A model generated the notes under the pieces. That model had not been told where the DNA came from. It searched no databases and saw nothing but the letters and a program-made list of their open reading frames with translations. From Phytohabitans rumicis (lineage in GTDB: Bacteria; Actinomycetota; Actinomycetes; Mycobacteriales; Micromonosporaceae): a stretch of DNA of 64,000 bases. How positions within the stretch are numbered: the first letter of the stretch is position 1; every line of letters starts with the position of its first letter. The stretch spans positions 3,286,001 through 3,350,000 of the forward strand of contig NZ_BLPG01000001.1 in assembly GCF_011764445.1 (NCBI RefSeq). The letters run 5' to 3'. Below are positions 11,016 to 19,464 of the stretch, one piece after another. Both the position numbers and the translations under genes were made by a program.

Positions 11016-12817
11016 CCACTGCCCAGCTCATCGCCCTCGACCTGCTGGTCACCCTGCTCGCGGCGGCCGCGTGGCTGGGCGCGGGCGTGGCGGCGGCCGC
11101 TCGCCGCGCGCGGCTCGCCCTCGCCCTCCTGGCCGCCGCCGTCGTGGTCACTCTCGCGCGGATCGGCACGGCCGTCGCGCTCGCCACCGGCGGATGGTGG
11201 TTCGCGCAGGACAAGCTCGTGCTGACCGTGCCGCTCCTGGCCGCCGCCGGGCTGCTCGCCGCCGCGATCGCCGGCCCCCGTCTGCGGCGCGGAAAAGCAT
11301 CGCCCGCCGTCGTGGTCCCGCTGCTCACCACCGGGTACGCCGCCGCGGCCGGCCTGCTCTTCCCCCTCTTCATCGGGTACGCGGCGACGTGGAGCGACGC
11401 CCTCGTGACCGTGGCCCTGGTGGGCGCGGCGGCCTTGGTGACGTGGCGGGTGGCCGGTTCTGGGCCTCCGTTGTGGACGTTCGCACCGGTGCTCGCCATG
11501 GGACTGGCCGGCGTCGGGGTCGGAATAGTATCGGGGGCCGATCCCGACGCCGGCACGGTCTCCACGCACGCCGTCGCCCTGCCCCGCGGCCCGGATACTC
11601 CCGCACGCGGCGGGCAGGTACGGCGGTTCACGCTCACCGCGCGGAAAACCACCATCACGCTCGCGTCCGGAAAGACGGTCGAAGCATGGGGATACAACGG
11701 CCAGGTCCCCGGACCGCCCATCACGGCGGCGAAGGGCGATCTGATCGAGGTGACCCTGCACAACGCCGACATCGAACGCGGCGTGACCATCCACTGGCAC
11801 GGATACGACGTCCCGAACGGCGAGGACGGCGCGCCGGGCGTCACCCAGGAGGCGGTGCCACCCGGCGGGACGTTCGTGTACCGCTTCCGCGCCGACCCGG
11901 TCGGCACGTACTGGTACCACACCCACCAGGCGTCCGACGTGGGCGTCAAGATGGGCCTGTACGGGATGCTGGTCGTTGGCGGCTCCGCCGACTTTGACGT
12001 GACCCTCCCGGTGCACACTTTCGGCGGCACCACCGTGATCGGCACCGACGACCAGCCACCGACACGCCCGGTGCCCGCCGGTACGCCGGTGCGCCTCCGC
12101 CTCGTCAACACCGACAGCACGCCACATCGGTTCACGCTCGCCGGCACGCCGTACCGCCTGGTGGCCATCGACGGCAACGACCTCAACGGCCCCGGCGAGT
12201 TGACCTCGGTCGGTCTACGACTACCCGCGGGTGGCCGGTACGACCTGTCGTTCACCATGCCGTCGACGCCGGTGGCGCTGCGGGTCGACGGGGCCGACGG
12301 ACTGTTTCTCGGTGGCGTGTCGACTGTGGACACCGCGGACTGGCCCGAACTCGACATCACCCGGTACGGCACGCCGGCACCGACCCCGTTCGGCCCGGAC
12401 AGCCGGTTCGACCGCCGGTTCACGCTCGTACTGGACCGCGGCATCGCGATGGTCGACGGCCGGCCCCGGTACGCCCACACCGTCAACGGGCGCGCCTTCC
12501 CCTCGGTGCCGACCCAGGTCGTACGCGAAAACGACCTCGTCGAGATGACAGTGGTCAACCGCGCGTTCGCCACCCATCCGTGGCACCTGCACGGGCACCG
12601 GGTGCTCGTCCTGTCCCGCGACGGTGAGCCGGTGACCGGCAGTCCACTGTGGCTGGACACCTTCGACGTACGGCCGGGCGAGGTGTGGCGGGTCGCCTTC
12701 CGCGCCACCAACCCGGGCGAGTGGATGAACCACTGCCACAACCTCAACCACGCCGACCTGGGGATGGCACTGCACCTGCGCTACGAGGGCATCCAACCGC
12801 ATCACCACGGCGGGTAA
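11012..12817 (+). CDS. Multicopper oxidase with N-terminal membrane domain
   Basis: A 601-aa protein. Residues 1-175 contain about six hydrophobic helices and the rest is a cupredoxin-type multicopper oxidase. All four copper-ligand motifs are present: HWHG, WYHTHQ, HPWHLHGH and the type-1 site HCHNLNHADLGM. The catalytic part should lie outside the membrane. The family oxidises phenols, metal ions or bilirubin-like substrates while reducing oxygen to water; the substrate cannot be read from sequence. Fusion to a multi-helix membrane domain is known in actinobacteria but uncommon among laccase-like proteins. Co-translated with the DUF6220 gene. Confidence 0.9.
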   Translation: MTTAQLIALDLLVTLLAAAAWLGAGVAAAARRARLALALLAAAVVVTLARIGTAVALATGGWWFAQDKLVLTVPLLAAAGLLAAAIAGPRLRRGKASPAVVVPLLTTGYAAAAGLLFPLFIGYAATWSDALVTVALVGAAALVTWRVAGSGPPLWTFAPVLAMGLAGVGVGIVSGADPDAGTVSTHAVALPRGPDTPARGGQVRRFTLTARKTTITLASGKTVEAWGYNGQVPGPPITAAKGDLIEVTLHNADIERGVTIHWHGYDVPNGEDGAPGVTQEAVPPGGTFVYRFRADPVGTYWYHTHQASDVGVKMGLYGMLVVGGSADFDVTLPVHTFGGTTVIGTDDQPPTRPVPAGTPVRLRLVNTDSTPHRFTLAGTPYRLVAIDGNDLNGPGELTSVGLRLPAGGRYDLSFTMPSTPVALRVDGADGLFLGGVSTVDTADWPELDITRYGTPAPTPFGPDSRFDRRFTLVLDRGIAMVDGRPRYAHTVNGRAFPSVPTQVVRENDLVEMTVVNRAFATHPWHLHGHRVLVLSRDGEPVTGSPLWLDTFDVRPGEVWRVAFRATNPGEWMNHCHNLNHADLGMALHLRYEGIQPHHHGG

Positions 12818-12827
12818 CCTGCCCGGT

Positions 12828-13408
12828 GTGAATCCGTTACGGCACCGGCAGGCGGCCCTCCAGACCGAGGCGGACGAGCTGCTCGCCGGCCTGGACCTCA
12901 CCACGCTGGTCGCGGACATCGGCGCGCCACTGCTGACGGGCAGCTACGTGTCCGGCCTGATGTGCTGGCGCGACCTCGACGTCATGCTGCTCGTCGGCCC
13001 CGGCTTCACCCCGGGCGACGCGCTGGGCCTGCTCCGGCGCTTCGTCGACCACCCGGGCGTCGTCGGGTTCGACTACCGCGACGAGCGCGGGACCCGGTCG
13101 CCCACCGGCACGGCCCGGGACGAGCGCTACCACCTGGTCATCTCGGTCGACCACGCCGGCGAGACGTGGCGGCTCGACCTGACGCTGTGGCTCAACGACC
13201 CGCACACCAACGTCACCGAATGGCACGAGGCGCTCCGCGACCGCATCACCGACGAGGAGACCGACGCCGTACTGGCGATCAAGGACGTATGGCACCGGCT
13301 GCCGACCTACCCGGACGAGGTCGGCGGCCTGGACATCTACACCGCCGTACTCGACGCCGGCGTCCGCACCCCGACCAATTCGCCACCTGGCTCAACACCC
13401 GCCCCTAG
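12828..13408 (+). CDS. Nucleotidyltransferase-domain protein (one-base frameshift near the C-terminus)
   Basis: A nucleotidyltransferase-fold protein starting at GTG 12828. The motif GSYVSGLMCWRDLDVMLLV carries the G-S and D-x-D pattern of the fold, and WRLDLTLWL supplies a third acidic strand. The frame slips at a run of four C (13369-13372). With one extra C the protein ends as RTPDQFATWLNTRP with TAG at 13406-13408, giving 193 aa. Without it the frame runs on to 13538 through tandem repeats and half of a palindrome, encoding a junk tail. The role is unknown; candidates are aminoglycoside-type or antitoxin-type transferases. Confidence 0.78.
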
Positions 13409-13433
13409 CCCACCCACCGCGCCTGGTTCTCTC

Positions 13434-13475
13434 CGCGCCTGGGGCTCGGCGCCTGGGGCTCCGCGCCTGGGGCTC
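13434..13475. repeat. Three tandem 14-bp repeats
   Basis: Three consecutive copies of a 14-mer, (C/G)GCGCCTGGGGCTC, differing only at the first base, with a further degenerate copy just upstream. They sit directly after the repaired nucleotidyltransferase stop and before a large palindrome, so they are noncoding. Such short arrays are probably replication slippage products. Confidence 0.85.
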
Positions 13476-13480
13476 TCGGC

Positions 13481-13543
13481 GTCGATCAAGGGCAAACGGT
13501 CGTGCTTCGATCTCCAATCCACGGCCGTTTGCCCTTGATCGAC
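13481..13543. terminator. Palindromic element, 23-bp arms (copy 1)
   Basis: Arms at 13481-13503 and 13521-13543 are inverted copies with one mismatch, separated by a 17-nt loop; the left arm begins GTCGATCAAGGGCAAACGG. There is no U-tract, as is usual for high-GC actinobacterial terminators. A second copy lies at 14111-14173. A partial third arm (GCCCTTGATCGG) follows just downstream. Terminator function is inferred from stem strength and position after a gene end. Confidence 0.7.
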
Positions 13544-13672
13544 GGCAAAGCCCTTGATCGGCGAGGCGGGTGCCCCGGGGGGCGCGGATCCAACCTCCGG
13601 TTTTCGACATCGTCAGTAGGGTGAGATCAGCTCCCGGCCGCCCGGCCGGGTACCGAACTATGTGGAGGAACC

Positions 13673-13897
13673 GTGGCGGTATCAGCCGACCTGGCCAAGC
13701 TGCTCGACAAGGCGTACGAGGACAAGTCCGTCGCGGAGCTCATCGACGCTCCGGTGGCCGCGCTGTCCGGCGTCAGCGAGGGCGACGCCAAGCTCCTCAA
13801 GGAGGCGTTCAACATCGACACCATCGGCGACCTCGGTCGCAGCAAGTACTTCCGCACCGCCAAGGCGCTGGTCGACCTCGCAGACGGCGCCAAGTAG
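13673..13897 (+). CDS. Small helix-hairpin-helix-like protein (74 aa)
   Basis: A short protein starting at GTG 13673 with a strong ribosome binding site (ggaggaa, 13664-13670). Residues 28-68 (ALSGVSEGDAKLLKEAFNI and DTIGDLGRSKYF) resemble the DUF4332/helix-hairpin-helix pattern found in DNA-binding or scaffold proteins. Homologues of similar size are common in actinobacteria but lack an assigned function. It stands alone between two palindromic elements. Confidence 0.75.
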   Translation: MAVSADLAKLLDKAYEDKSVAELIDAPVAALSGVSEGDAKLLKEAFNIDTIGDLGRSKYFRTAKALVDLADGAK

Positions 13898-13953
13898 CGA
13901 TCGGCTATTCGGCTCGACCCGCCCGTCGGAGCGCGTAGTTAGGAAGCCCGCTC

Positions 13954-14056
13954 CATGATCACCGCAGGCTGAGGGATCGCCGACCCAGCCCGCCTGGTGA
14001 TCATGAAGTTAGCTGCACGGAGAGCGCTTCCTCCCGCCGATAACTCCATGATCACC
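13954..14056. repeat. Triple CATGATCACC inverted repeats
   Basis: CATGATCACC occurs at 13954-13963 and 14047-14056, and its reverse complement GGTGATCATG at 13996-14005. The second and third copies extend to 16-bp arms (GGTGATCATGAAGTTA against TAACTCCATGATCACC, two mismatches). Alternative hairpins can form with the middle copy pairing to either side. The function may be termination or a repeat-element relic. Confidence 0.7.
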
Positions 14057-14110
14057 ACGAGCGGGCGAACCAACCCCGTTGCGCGGGACATGCCGATCAA
14101 GGACTTTCGC

Positions 14111-14173
14111 GTCGATCAAGGGCAAACGGTCGTGGAAGAGAGATCAAACAACGACCGTTTGCCCTTGATCGAC
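14111..14173. terminator. Palindromic element, perfect 23-bp arms (copy 2)
   Basis: Arms 14111-14133 and 14151-14173 are perfect inverted copies around a 17-nt loop. They match the arms at 13481-13543, but the loops differ. The element lies between convergent genes (74-aa protein and MocR regulator), so it can act as a bidirectional terminator. Confidence 0.75.
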
Positions 14174-14219
14174 GGGGAGATCGGGGAGATCGGGGAGCGG
14201 GGGGTGGCGAGTGCGGCGG

Positions 14220-15565
14220 CTATTCGACGCCGGTGTACTCGTCTCGGGCTAGCGTGGCCAGCACCGTCAGCGCCGCGGCCAGGGTGTCGACGGGCGGGGC
14301 GGCGAGGGCCAGGCGCACCGCGTTCGGCGCGTGTCCCGGGCCCACGGTGAACGCCGCCGCCGGAGTGACCGCGATGCCGTGACGGGCCGCGGCCGCGACG
14401 AATGTCTCCGCCCGCCACGGCTCCGGCAGCTCCCACCAGCAGTGATACGCGTGCGGGTCGGCGCGTACGGCGTACCCGTGCAGGGCCTTTCGGGCCAACT
14501 CCTGCCGCGCGGCCGCGTCGCGGCGCTTGGCCTCGACGAGGGTCGCGGTCGTGCCGTCCGACATCCAGCGCGTGGCCGTGGTGAGCGCGAAGCGCGGGGC
14601 GGTCCAGCCGCCGGACCGCAGCGCCGCCCCCACCCGGTCCGCGACGGGGCCCGCGGGTGGTACGACGAAGCCGAGCGTGAGGCCGGGCGAGAGGCGCTTG
14701 GAGAGGCTGTCCGCGACCAGGGTGCGGTCCGGGGCGAGCGCGGCGAGGGGTGCCGGCAGCTCGCGGAGGAACGCGTAGACGGCGTCCTCGACGGCGAAGA
14801 GGTCGAGCGCGCGGAGGGTGTCGGCGAGCTCTTCGCGGCGCTGGGCCGGCATGGTGACGCCGAGCGGGTTGTGCAGTGTCGGCTGCAGGTAGACGGCGCG
14901 GAGCGGGGTGGCGCGGTGCGCGGCCCGCAGCGCGTCGGGGATCAGGCCCGCCCCGTCCATGGCGATCGGTACGAGCGTGATGCCCAACCGGGCCGCGATG
15001 CCTTTGACCACGGGGTAGGTCAGCGCCTCGACGCCCAGCCGCTCGCCCACCGGCACGAGCGCGGCGATGGCGGCGGCGACCGCTTGGCGGCCGTTGCCAG
15101 CAAAGAGGATGTGTCTTGGATCCGGTATCCAGTCTCCTCGGGCCAATATCGTGGAGGCCGCCTCGCGCGCACCGGGCGGACCGGTGATGCCCACCGGGCT
15201 CAGGGCGGCGCCGAGCGCCTCGGGCCGCACGATCGCCTCCAGGGCCGGGGCGAGCAGGGCCGGCTGCTCGGGCAGCACCGAGAAGTTCAGCTCCAGGTCG
15301 ACCCGGGCGGCACCGCTCGGCTCGGTGAGCGCCGGGTCGGGTGGGGCGCGGCCGCGCGGACGAACGTGCCCCGCCCGACCTCGCCGACGGCCAGGCCGCG
15401 GCGCACCAGCTCGCCGTAGACGCGGGCGGCGGTGGAGCTGGCGATGCCGCGCGCGCGGGCGAACTCGCGCTGCGGCGGCAGCCGGTCGCCGGGGCGCAGC
15501 CGGCCAGCCGTGACGTCATCCGCCAGGGCGTCGGCGATCAGGCGGTAGTCCTCCTTCATTGCCAT
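14220..15565 (-). CDS. MocR-type GntR/aminotransferase regulator (one-base frameshift)
   Basis: A PLP-binding transcription regulator: an N-terminal GntR winged helix (about 1-75, with RPGDRLPPQREFARARGI) fused to a fold-type-I aminotransferase domain (PLP lysine in DSLSKRLSPGL). The frame is interrupted in the linker at a GGG run (15339-15341). One added base joins GTFVRAAAPHP directly to DPALTEPSGAARVDLELNFS, restoring a 448-aa protein of normal MocR length. The start is ATG 15565 or 15559. It is divergent from an alpha/beta hydrolase; the space between them contains three phased heptamers that are a likely operator. The ligand is unknown. Confidence 0.85.
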
Positions 15566-15567
15566 CA

Positions 15568-15600
15568 GTGCAATATAGCCATTGCACTCGAATATTGCAC
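15568..15600. promoter_or_regulatory. Candidate MocR operator: three ATTGCAC heptamers at 13-bp spacing
   Basis: GTGCAAT at 15568-15574 (inverted), ATTGCAC at 15581-15587 and ATTGCAC at 15594-15600 start exactly 13 bp apart. They lie between the MocR start codon and the ATG of the divergent hydrolase at 15617. MocR and PdxR regulators typically bind mixed direct and inverted repeats in the shared promoter, which this arrangement matches. Confidence 0.75.
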
Positions 15601-15616
15601 CACATAACATCGGGGC

Positions 15617-16378
15617 ATGTACGACGATGAGGGCATCGGAGAAACGCTCGTGCTCGTGCACGGCCATCCCTTCAACCGCTCGATGTGGCGGCCCCAGGTC
15701 GAGCGCCTCAGCCGGTCGGGCTGGCGGGTGATCGCCCCGGACCTGCGCGGATACGGCGAGAGTCCGGTCAGGCTCGGCAGGACCACATTGGACGTCTTCG
15801 CCAAGGACATCGCCGCGCTCCTGGACCGGCTGGGCGTCGAGCGGTTCGTCCTCGGTGGACTGTCCATGGGCGGCCAGATCGTGCTGGAGTGCCATCGGCT
15901 CTTCGCCCATCGCCTGCGCGGCCTGATCCTCGCCGACACTTCGGCCCAGGCGGACACCGACGAGGGCCGTCAGGTGCGGCTGGCCACCGCAAAGCGCCTG
16001 CTCCGCGAGGGCATGGGACCGTACGCGGACGAGGTCCTGCCCAAAATGGTCGCGCCCGCCACCATCCGGGAGCGGCCCGAGGTCGCCCAGCACGTGCTGG
16101 AGATGATGCGGAGCACCAGCCCCGAGGGTGCCGCCGCCGCGCTGAGCGGTCGGGCCGAGCGCCCGGACTACGTGGACATGCTGCCGGCCGTGGCCGTGCC
16201 GGCGCTGGTCGTCGTGGGCTCGGACGACGAGTTCACGCCGGTGTCCGACGCTCGCCTGATGAGCGACCGGATCCCCGGCGCGAAGCTCGTCATCGTCGAC
16301 GGCGCCGGCCACATGCCCAACCTGGAACGGCCGGCGGAGTTCAACGCCGCGCTGGAGGAGTTTCTCAAGCCCTTGTGA
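15617..16378 (+). CDS. Alpha/beta hydrolase
   Basis: A 253-aa alpha/beta hydrolase fold protein. Visible marks are the oxyanion [12 protein letters not shown] (residues 13-24), the nucleophile elbow GGLSMGG near residue 86, the acid in [10 protein letters not shown] and the catalytic His in [11 protein letters not shown]. It is soluble and of the usual length; the closest functional groups are 3-oxoadipate enol-lactonase-like and epoxide or ester hydrolases, and the substrate is unknown. It is divergent from and probably regulated by the MocR gene. Its 3' end overlaps the convergent epoxide hydrolase by 14 bp. Confidence 0.88.
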   Translation: MYDDEGIGETLVLVHGHPFNRSMWRPQVERLSRSGWRVIAPDLRGYGESPVRLGRTTLDVFAKDIAALLDRLGVERFVLGGLSMGGQIVLECHRLFAHRLRGLILADTSAQADTDEGRQVRLATAKRLLREGMGPYADEVLPKMVAPATIRERPEVAQHVLEMMRSTSPEGAAAALSGRAERPDYVDMLPAVAVPALVVVGSDDEFTPVSDARLMSDRIPGAKLVIVDGAGHMPNLERPAEFNAALEEFLKPL

Positions 16379-17480
16379 CGAAAGCCCTTGTGACGAAGAA
16401 CGCGCGCACGTCCGCCGCGAAGGTGTCGGGCGCTTCGAGAGCGGCGAAGTGGCCGCCGCGCTCGTACTCGGTCCAGCGCGTGATGGTGTTGGTCTGCTCG
16501 GCGAAGCGGCGGATGGCCACGTCGGTGGTGAAGACGGCGACGCCGGTGGGCACGGTGGACGGTGCCTTCGGCGCCCACATGCTGGCGTCGTGGAACCGCT
16601 CGTAGTACGAGTTCGCGGACGACCGAGCGGTGTTGGTCAGCCAGTAGAGCATCACGTTGGTGAGCAGGCGGTCCCGGTCGACCGCGTCCTCGGGCAGCTT
16701 GGCGGCCGGGTCGGTCCACTCGTAGAACTTCTCCACGATCCAGGCGAGCTGCCCGATGGGCGAGTCGGTGAGCCCGTACGCGAGGGTCTGCGGCCGGGTG
16801 CCCTGGATCTGCATGTACCCCATCAGGTCGTCCTGGAAGTGCTTGAACAGCGCCAGGCGTTCCTGCTCCCGTTCCGTGAAGGGGGCCGGGTCGTCGGTGG
16901 GAAACGTGACGAGCGCGTTGACGTGTACGCCAACGACGTTGTCCGGCGCGATCCGGCCCATCTCCGGGGCGATGAACGCGCCGATGTCGCCGCCCTGCAC
17001 GCCGTACCGGTCGTAGCCGAGGCGCGCCATCAGCTCGGTGAACGCCCGCGCCACCCGGCCGTCGGTCCAGCCGGCCTCGCGCAGCGGTCCGCTGAACCCG
17101 TGTCCGGGCACCGACGGGATCACCAGGTGGAAGTCCTGGGACAGCGGCCCGATCACATCGAGAAACTCCACAATGGAGCCGGGCCAGCCGTGGATCAGCA
17201 TGAGCGGGGTGGCGTCCGCGGCGGCGGAGCGTACGTGGGCGAAGTGGATCCGCGCCCCGTCGATATCGGTGACGAACTGGGGCAGCTCGTTCAGCCGCGC
17301 CTCCTGCGCCCGCCAGTCGTACCCGGAACGCCAGTACTCGGCCAGCTCCTTGAGGTAGCCGAGCGGGACGCCGCGCTCCCAGCCCAGGCCGGGCAGCTCG
17401 TCCGGCCAGCGGGTCTGGTCGAGGCGGCGGTGCAGGTCGTCGAGGTCTGCCTGCGGGATGTCGATGCGAAAAATCTCCAT
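16365..17480 (-). CDS. Epoxide hydrolase (EHN domain, alpha/beta fold)
   Basis: A 371-aa enzyme with an N-terminal epoxide-hydrolase domain ([20 protein letters not shown]) followed by an alpha/beta hydrolase core: oxyanion [13 protein letters not shown] and nucleophile Asp in VQGGDIGAF. The C-terminal His may lie in [13 protein letters not shown]. It hydrolyses epoxides to diols in detoxification or secondary metabolism; it resembles microsomal-type actinobacterial enzymes. The last residues repeat FVTRA because of a 15-bp tandem duplication. The divergent WYL regulator starting at 17544 is a natural candidate controller. Confidence 0.9.
   Translation of the reverse strand: MEIFRIDIPQADLDDLHRRLDQTRWPDELPGLGWERGVPLGYLKELAEYWRSGYDWRAQEARLNELPQFVTDIDGARIHFAHVRSAAADATPLMLIHGWPGSIVEFLDVIGPLSQDFHLVIPSVPGHGFSGPLREAGWTDGRVARAFTELMARLGYDRYGVQGGDIGAFIAPEMGRIAPDNVVGVHVNALVTFPTDDPAPFTEREQERLALFKHFQDDLMGYMQIQGTRPQTLAYGLTDSPIGQLAWIVEKFYEWTDPAAKLPEDAVDRDRLLTNVMLYWLTNTARSSANSYYERFHDASMWAPKAPSTVPTGVAVFTTDVAIRRFAEQTNTITRWTEYERGGHFAALEAPDTFAADVRAFFVTRAFVTRA
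16367..16396. repeat. 15-bp tandem duplication at convergent gene ends
   Basis: AAGCCCTTGTGACGA occurs twice head to tail (16367-16381 and 16382-16396). The first copy holds the stop of the + strand hydrolase; both copies encode the C-terminal [10 protein letters not shown] of the - strand epoxide hydrolase. It looks like a recent slippage event that lengthened one protein by five residues. Confidence 0.95.
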
Positions 17481-17543
17481 GGGTACGACCGTAGGAGCCA
17501 GCTAGGACAGCTTTGGTCCTAACCGTGTGGCAATCTGGAACGC

Positions 17544-18491
17544 ATGCTGGAAACCTCGGCTCGCCTGCTCAAGCTGCTGTCGCTGCTGCAGAACCGGCGC
17601 GACTGGTCCGGCGCGGAACTGGCCGAGCGGCTCGGCGTGACGCCGCGCACCGTGCGCCGCGACGTTGACCGCCTGCGCGGCCTCGGCTACCCGGTGCACG
17701 CCGCCGCGGGCGTGGCCGGCTACCGGCTCGGCGCCGGCGCCGCGCTCCCGCCGCTGCTGCTGGACGACGAGGAGGCGGTGGCCGTGGCGGTGGGGCTCCG
17801 CACGGCGGCCGGCGGCTCGGTCGCCGGGATCGAGGAGACCTCGGTACGCGCGCTCGCCAAGCTGGAACAGGTGCTGCCCTCCCGGCTCCGGCACCGGATC
17901 AACGCGCTGCAGAGCGTGACGGTGCCGTTGATGCCCGGCGGCGTCACGGTGGACCCCGCGACGCTCACCGCGATCGCCGCGGCCTGCCGCGACAACCACC
18001 GCCTCCGGTTCGACTACCGCCAGCCGGACGGCACCGAGAGCGTGCGCGACGCCGAGCCGTACCGGCTGGTGCACACGGGTCGCCGCTGGTACCTGGTCGC
18101 GTGGGACACCGGCCGGCAGGACTGGCGCACGTTCCGGGTCGACCGGCTCACGCCCCGTACGCCCACCGGGCCCCGGTTCACCCCGCGCCCGCTGCCGGCC
18201 GACGCCGCCGCGTACGTGTCGCAGAGCGTGGCGTCGGCGCCGTACCGGTATCAGGCCCGGATCCTCATGCACGCGCCCGTCGAGGTGGTGGCCGAGGAGG
18301 CGTCACCGACCGCCGGGCGGCTGGAGGCGGTCGATCAACGATCCTGCATCCTGCACACCGGATCCAATTCACTGGATGAACTCGCCCTCTACGTCGCGCT
18401 CAAGGGCATCGACTTCGAGGTGCTGGATCCACCTGAGCTGGTCGAGCACGTCCAGACGCTGGCGAAACGGCTGGGGAGAGCCGCGTCGTAG
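17544..18491 (+). CDS. HTH/WYL-domain transcriptional regulator (YafY type)
   Basis: A 315-aa regulator with an N-terminal DeoR-like winged helix (WSGAELAERLGVTPRTVRRD, residues 21-40) and a central WYL domain (RLVHTGRRWYLVAWDTGRQD). WYL domains sense ligands, often nucleotides or single-stranded DNA. Start ATG 17544. It is divergent from the epoxide hydrolase with 63 bp between starts, so it probably controls that gene and itself. It is followed by two hairpins. Confidence 0.9.
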   Translation: MLETSARLLKLLSLLQNRRDWSGAELAERLGVTPRTVRRDVDRLRGLGYPVHAAAGVAGYRLGAGAALPPLLLDDEEAVAVAVGLRTAAGGSVAGIEETSVRALAKLEQVLPSRLRHRINALQSVTVPLMPGGVTVDPATLTAIAAACRDNHRLRFDYRQPDGTESVRDAEPYRLVHTGRRWYLVAWDTGRQDWRTFRVDRLTPRTPTGPRFTPRPLPADAAAYVSQSVASAPYRYQARILMHAPVEVVAEEASPTAGRLEAVDQRSCILHTGSNSLDELALYVALKGIDFEVLDPPELVEHVQTLAKRLGRAAS

Positions 18492-18498
18492 CCGGTTC

Positions 18499-18558
18499 AA
18501 CACTCCTCGTGTTATTGGTGTCCTTCATCCGCGAAAGGCGCCAATTAGCCGCCTTTCG
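18499..18558. terminator. Tandem hairpins after the WYL regulator
   Basis: Two short stems follow the stop codon: AACAC/GTGTT at 18499-18513 and CGAAAGGCG/CGCCTTTCG at 18532-18558 with a 9-nt loop. The second is perfect over 9 bp. A small U-rich stretch is absent. Position immediately after the coding region supports a terminator. Confidence 0.65.
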
Positions 18559-18609
18559 ATCTCCCCCGGTGCACGCCTAGCGTGGCGTGTGGCGCACTAG
18601 GCCCCGGGG

Positions 18610-19431
18610 GTGAGGAGCGTGTGGCGTAACGCAGCCCGTATGGGTGCGGTGATCGGGTGTCTCGTGGTGGGCACCGCGGTGACCGCTTCACCAGCTGTCG
18701 CCGCTCAAGGCGTCACCGTGGAGATCACGGAGTTGTCCGACAGCTTCGAGGCCGGCGCGGCGCGGCCGGCCCAGATGACCGTGGTCGCGACCAAGCGGGA
18801 GGGGCGCGACTGCCTCAAGGTCCGCTGGTCACTCGTGCTGCGGGTGCAGGACATGAGCCTGGACCAGCTCCGCGTCGACCGGATCGAGGAGGACGGCTCC
18901 TTCCCCGTGGACGTCCAGACGGCGGGCGCGGAGGTCCGCCTCACCGACGAGCAACTCGACCCCGGCACGCTGTGCCGCGACAGCACGGTGACCGCGCGTT
19001 ACGTGCTTGCCTTCGCCGAGGACGCGGCGGCCGGACGGGTCACCCTCCGCGCCGAGGCCCGCGACGCCCGCAATGACTTCCTGGAGAGCGCCACGGCGAC
19101 CCGCAACGTCGAGGGCGATGCCGTGACGGCCCCGACACCGTCCGAGGAGCCCTCGGAGGAGCCGAGCGAGGAGGCGAGCGATGAGCCCGCCGAGGAGCAG
19201 GCCCCCGTCGCGGGCGGCGGCGTCGGGCAGCCGATCCAGCCCACCTCGGCCAACGGCGGCTCCGGGCTGCTCCCGGTCGGCTTGGCGGTCGGTGGCATGA
19301 TGGTCTTCCTCGGCCTGACGCTGTTGCTGCGGGCCCGGCGCAAGCTGCTGCGCGCCCAACCCGTGGGACGCACCGGCGCCACGGGCGTGTGGCGCGGCGG
19401 GAACGCCCGAACGATGCGGGAACGCCGCTGA
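18610..19431 (+). CDS. Secreted, membrane-anchored surface protein with acidic linker
   Basis: A 273-aa exported protein. It has a signal peptide (about 1-34, cleavage near SPAVAA), a beta-rich ectodomain (about 35-175), an acidic Glu/Ser/Pro linker with SEEPSEEPSEEASDEPAEE (about 177-197), a C-terminal membrane helix (LLPVGLAVGGMMVFLGLTLL) and a basic cytoplasmic tail. The family is not recognised, but the layout is typical of actinobacterial wall-spanning proteins. The start is uncertain: GTG 18610 or GTG 18619; the gaggag at 18612-18617 is too close to the second. Confidence 0.75.
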   Translation: MRSVWRNAARMGAVIGCLVVGTAVTASPAVAAQGVTVEITELSDSFEAGAARPAQMTVVATKREGRDCLKVRWSLVLRVQDMSLDQLRVDRIEEDGSFPVDVQTAGAEVRLTDEQLDPGTLCRDSTVTARYVLAFAEDAAAGRVTLRAEARDARNDFLESATATRNVEGDAVTAPTPSEEPSEEPSEEASDEPAEEQAPVAGGGVGQPIQPTSANGGSGLLPVGLAVGGMMVFLGLTLLLRARRKLLRAQPVGRTGATGVWRGGNARTMRERR

Positions 19432-19464
19432 ACTTGCGGCAGCCCTCCGCCCGTATCCCTACAT

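Larger units (their letters stand above)
13898..14219. other. Intergenic region carrying palindromes
   Basis: This 322-bp stretch between convergent genes has no convincing open frame. It holds three copies of CATGATCACC or its inverse (13954-13963, 13996-14005, 14047-14056) and the second copy of the 63-bp palindrome (14111-14173). A short gagatcggg direct repeat precedes the MocR stop. Confidence 0.7.

Noticed and set aside
12828-13538. 236-codon version of the nucleotidyltransferase
   Set aside because: The last 50 codons read tandem repeats and a palindrome; a one-base correction yields a clean C-terminus at 13408.
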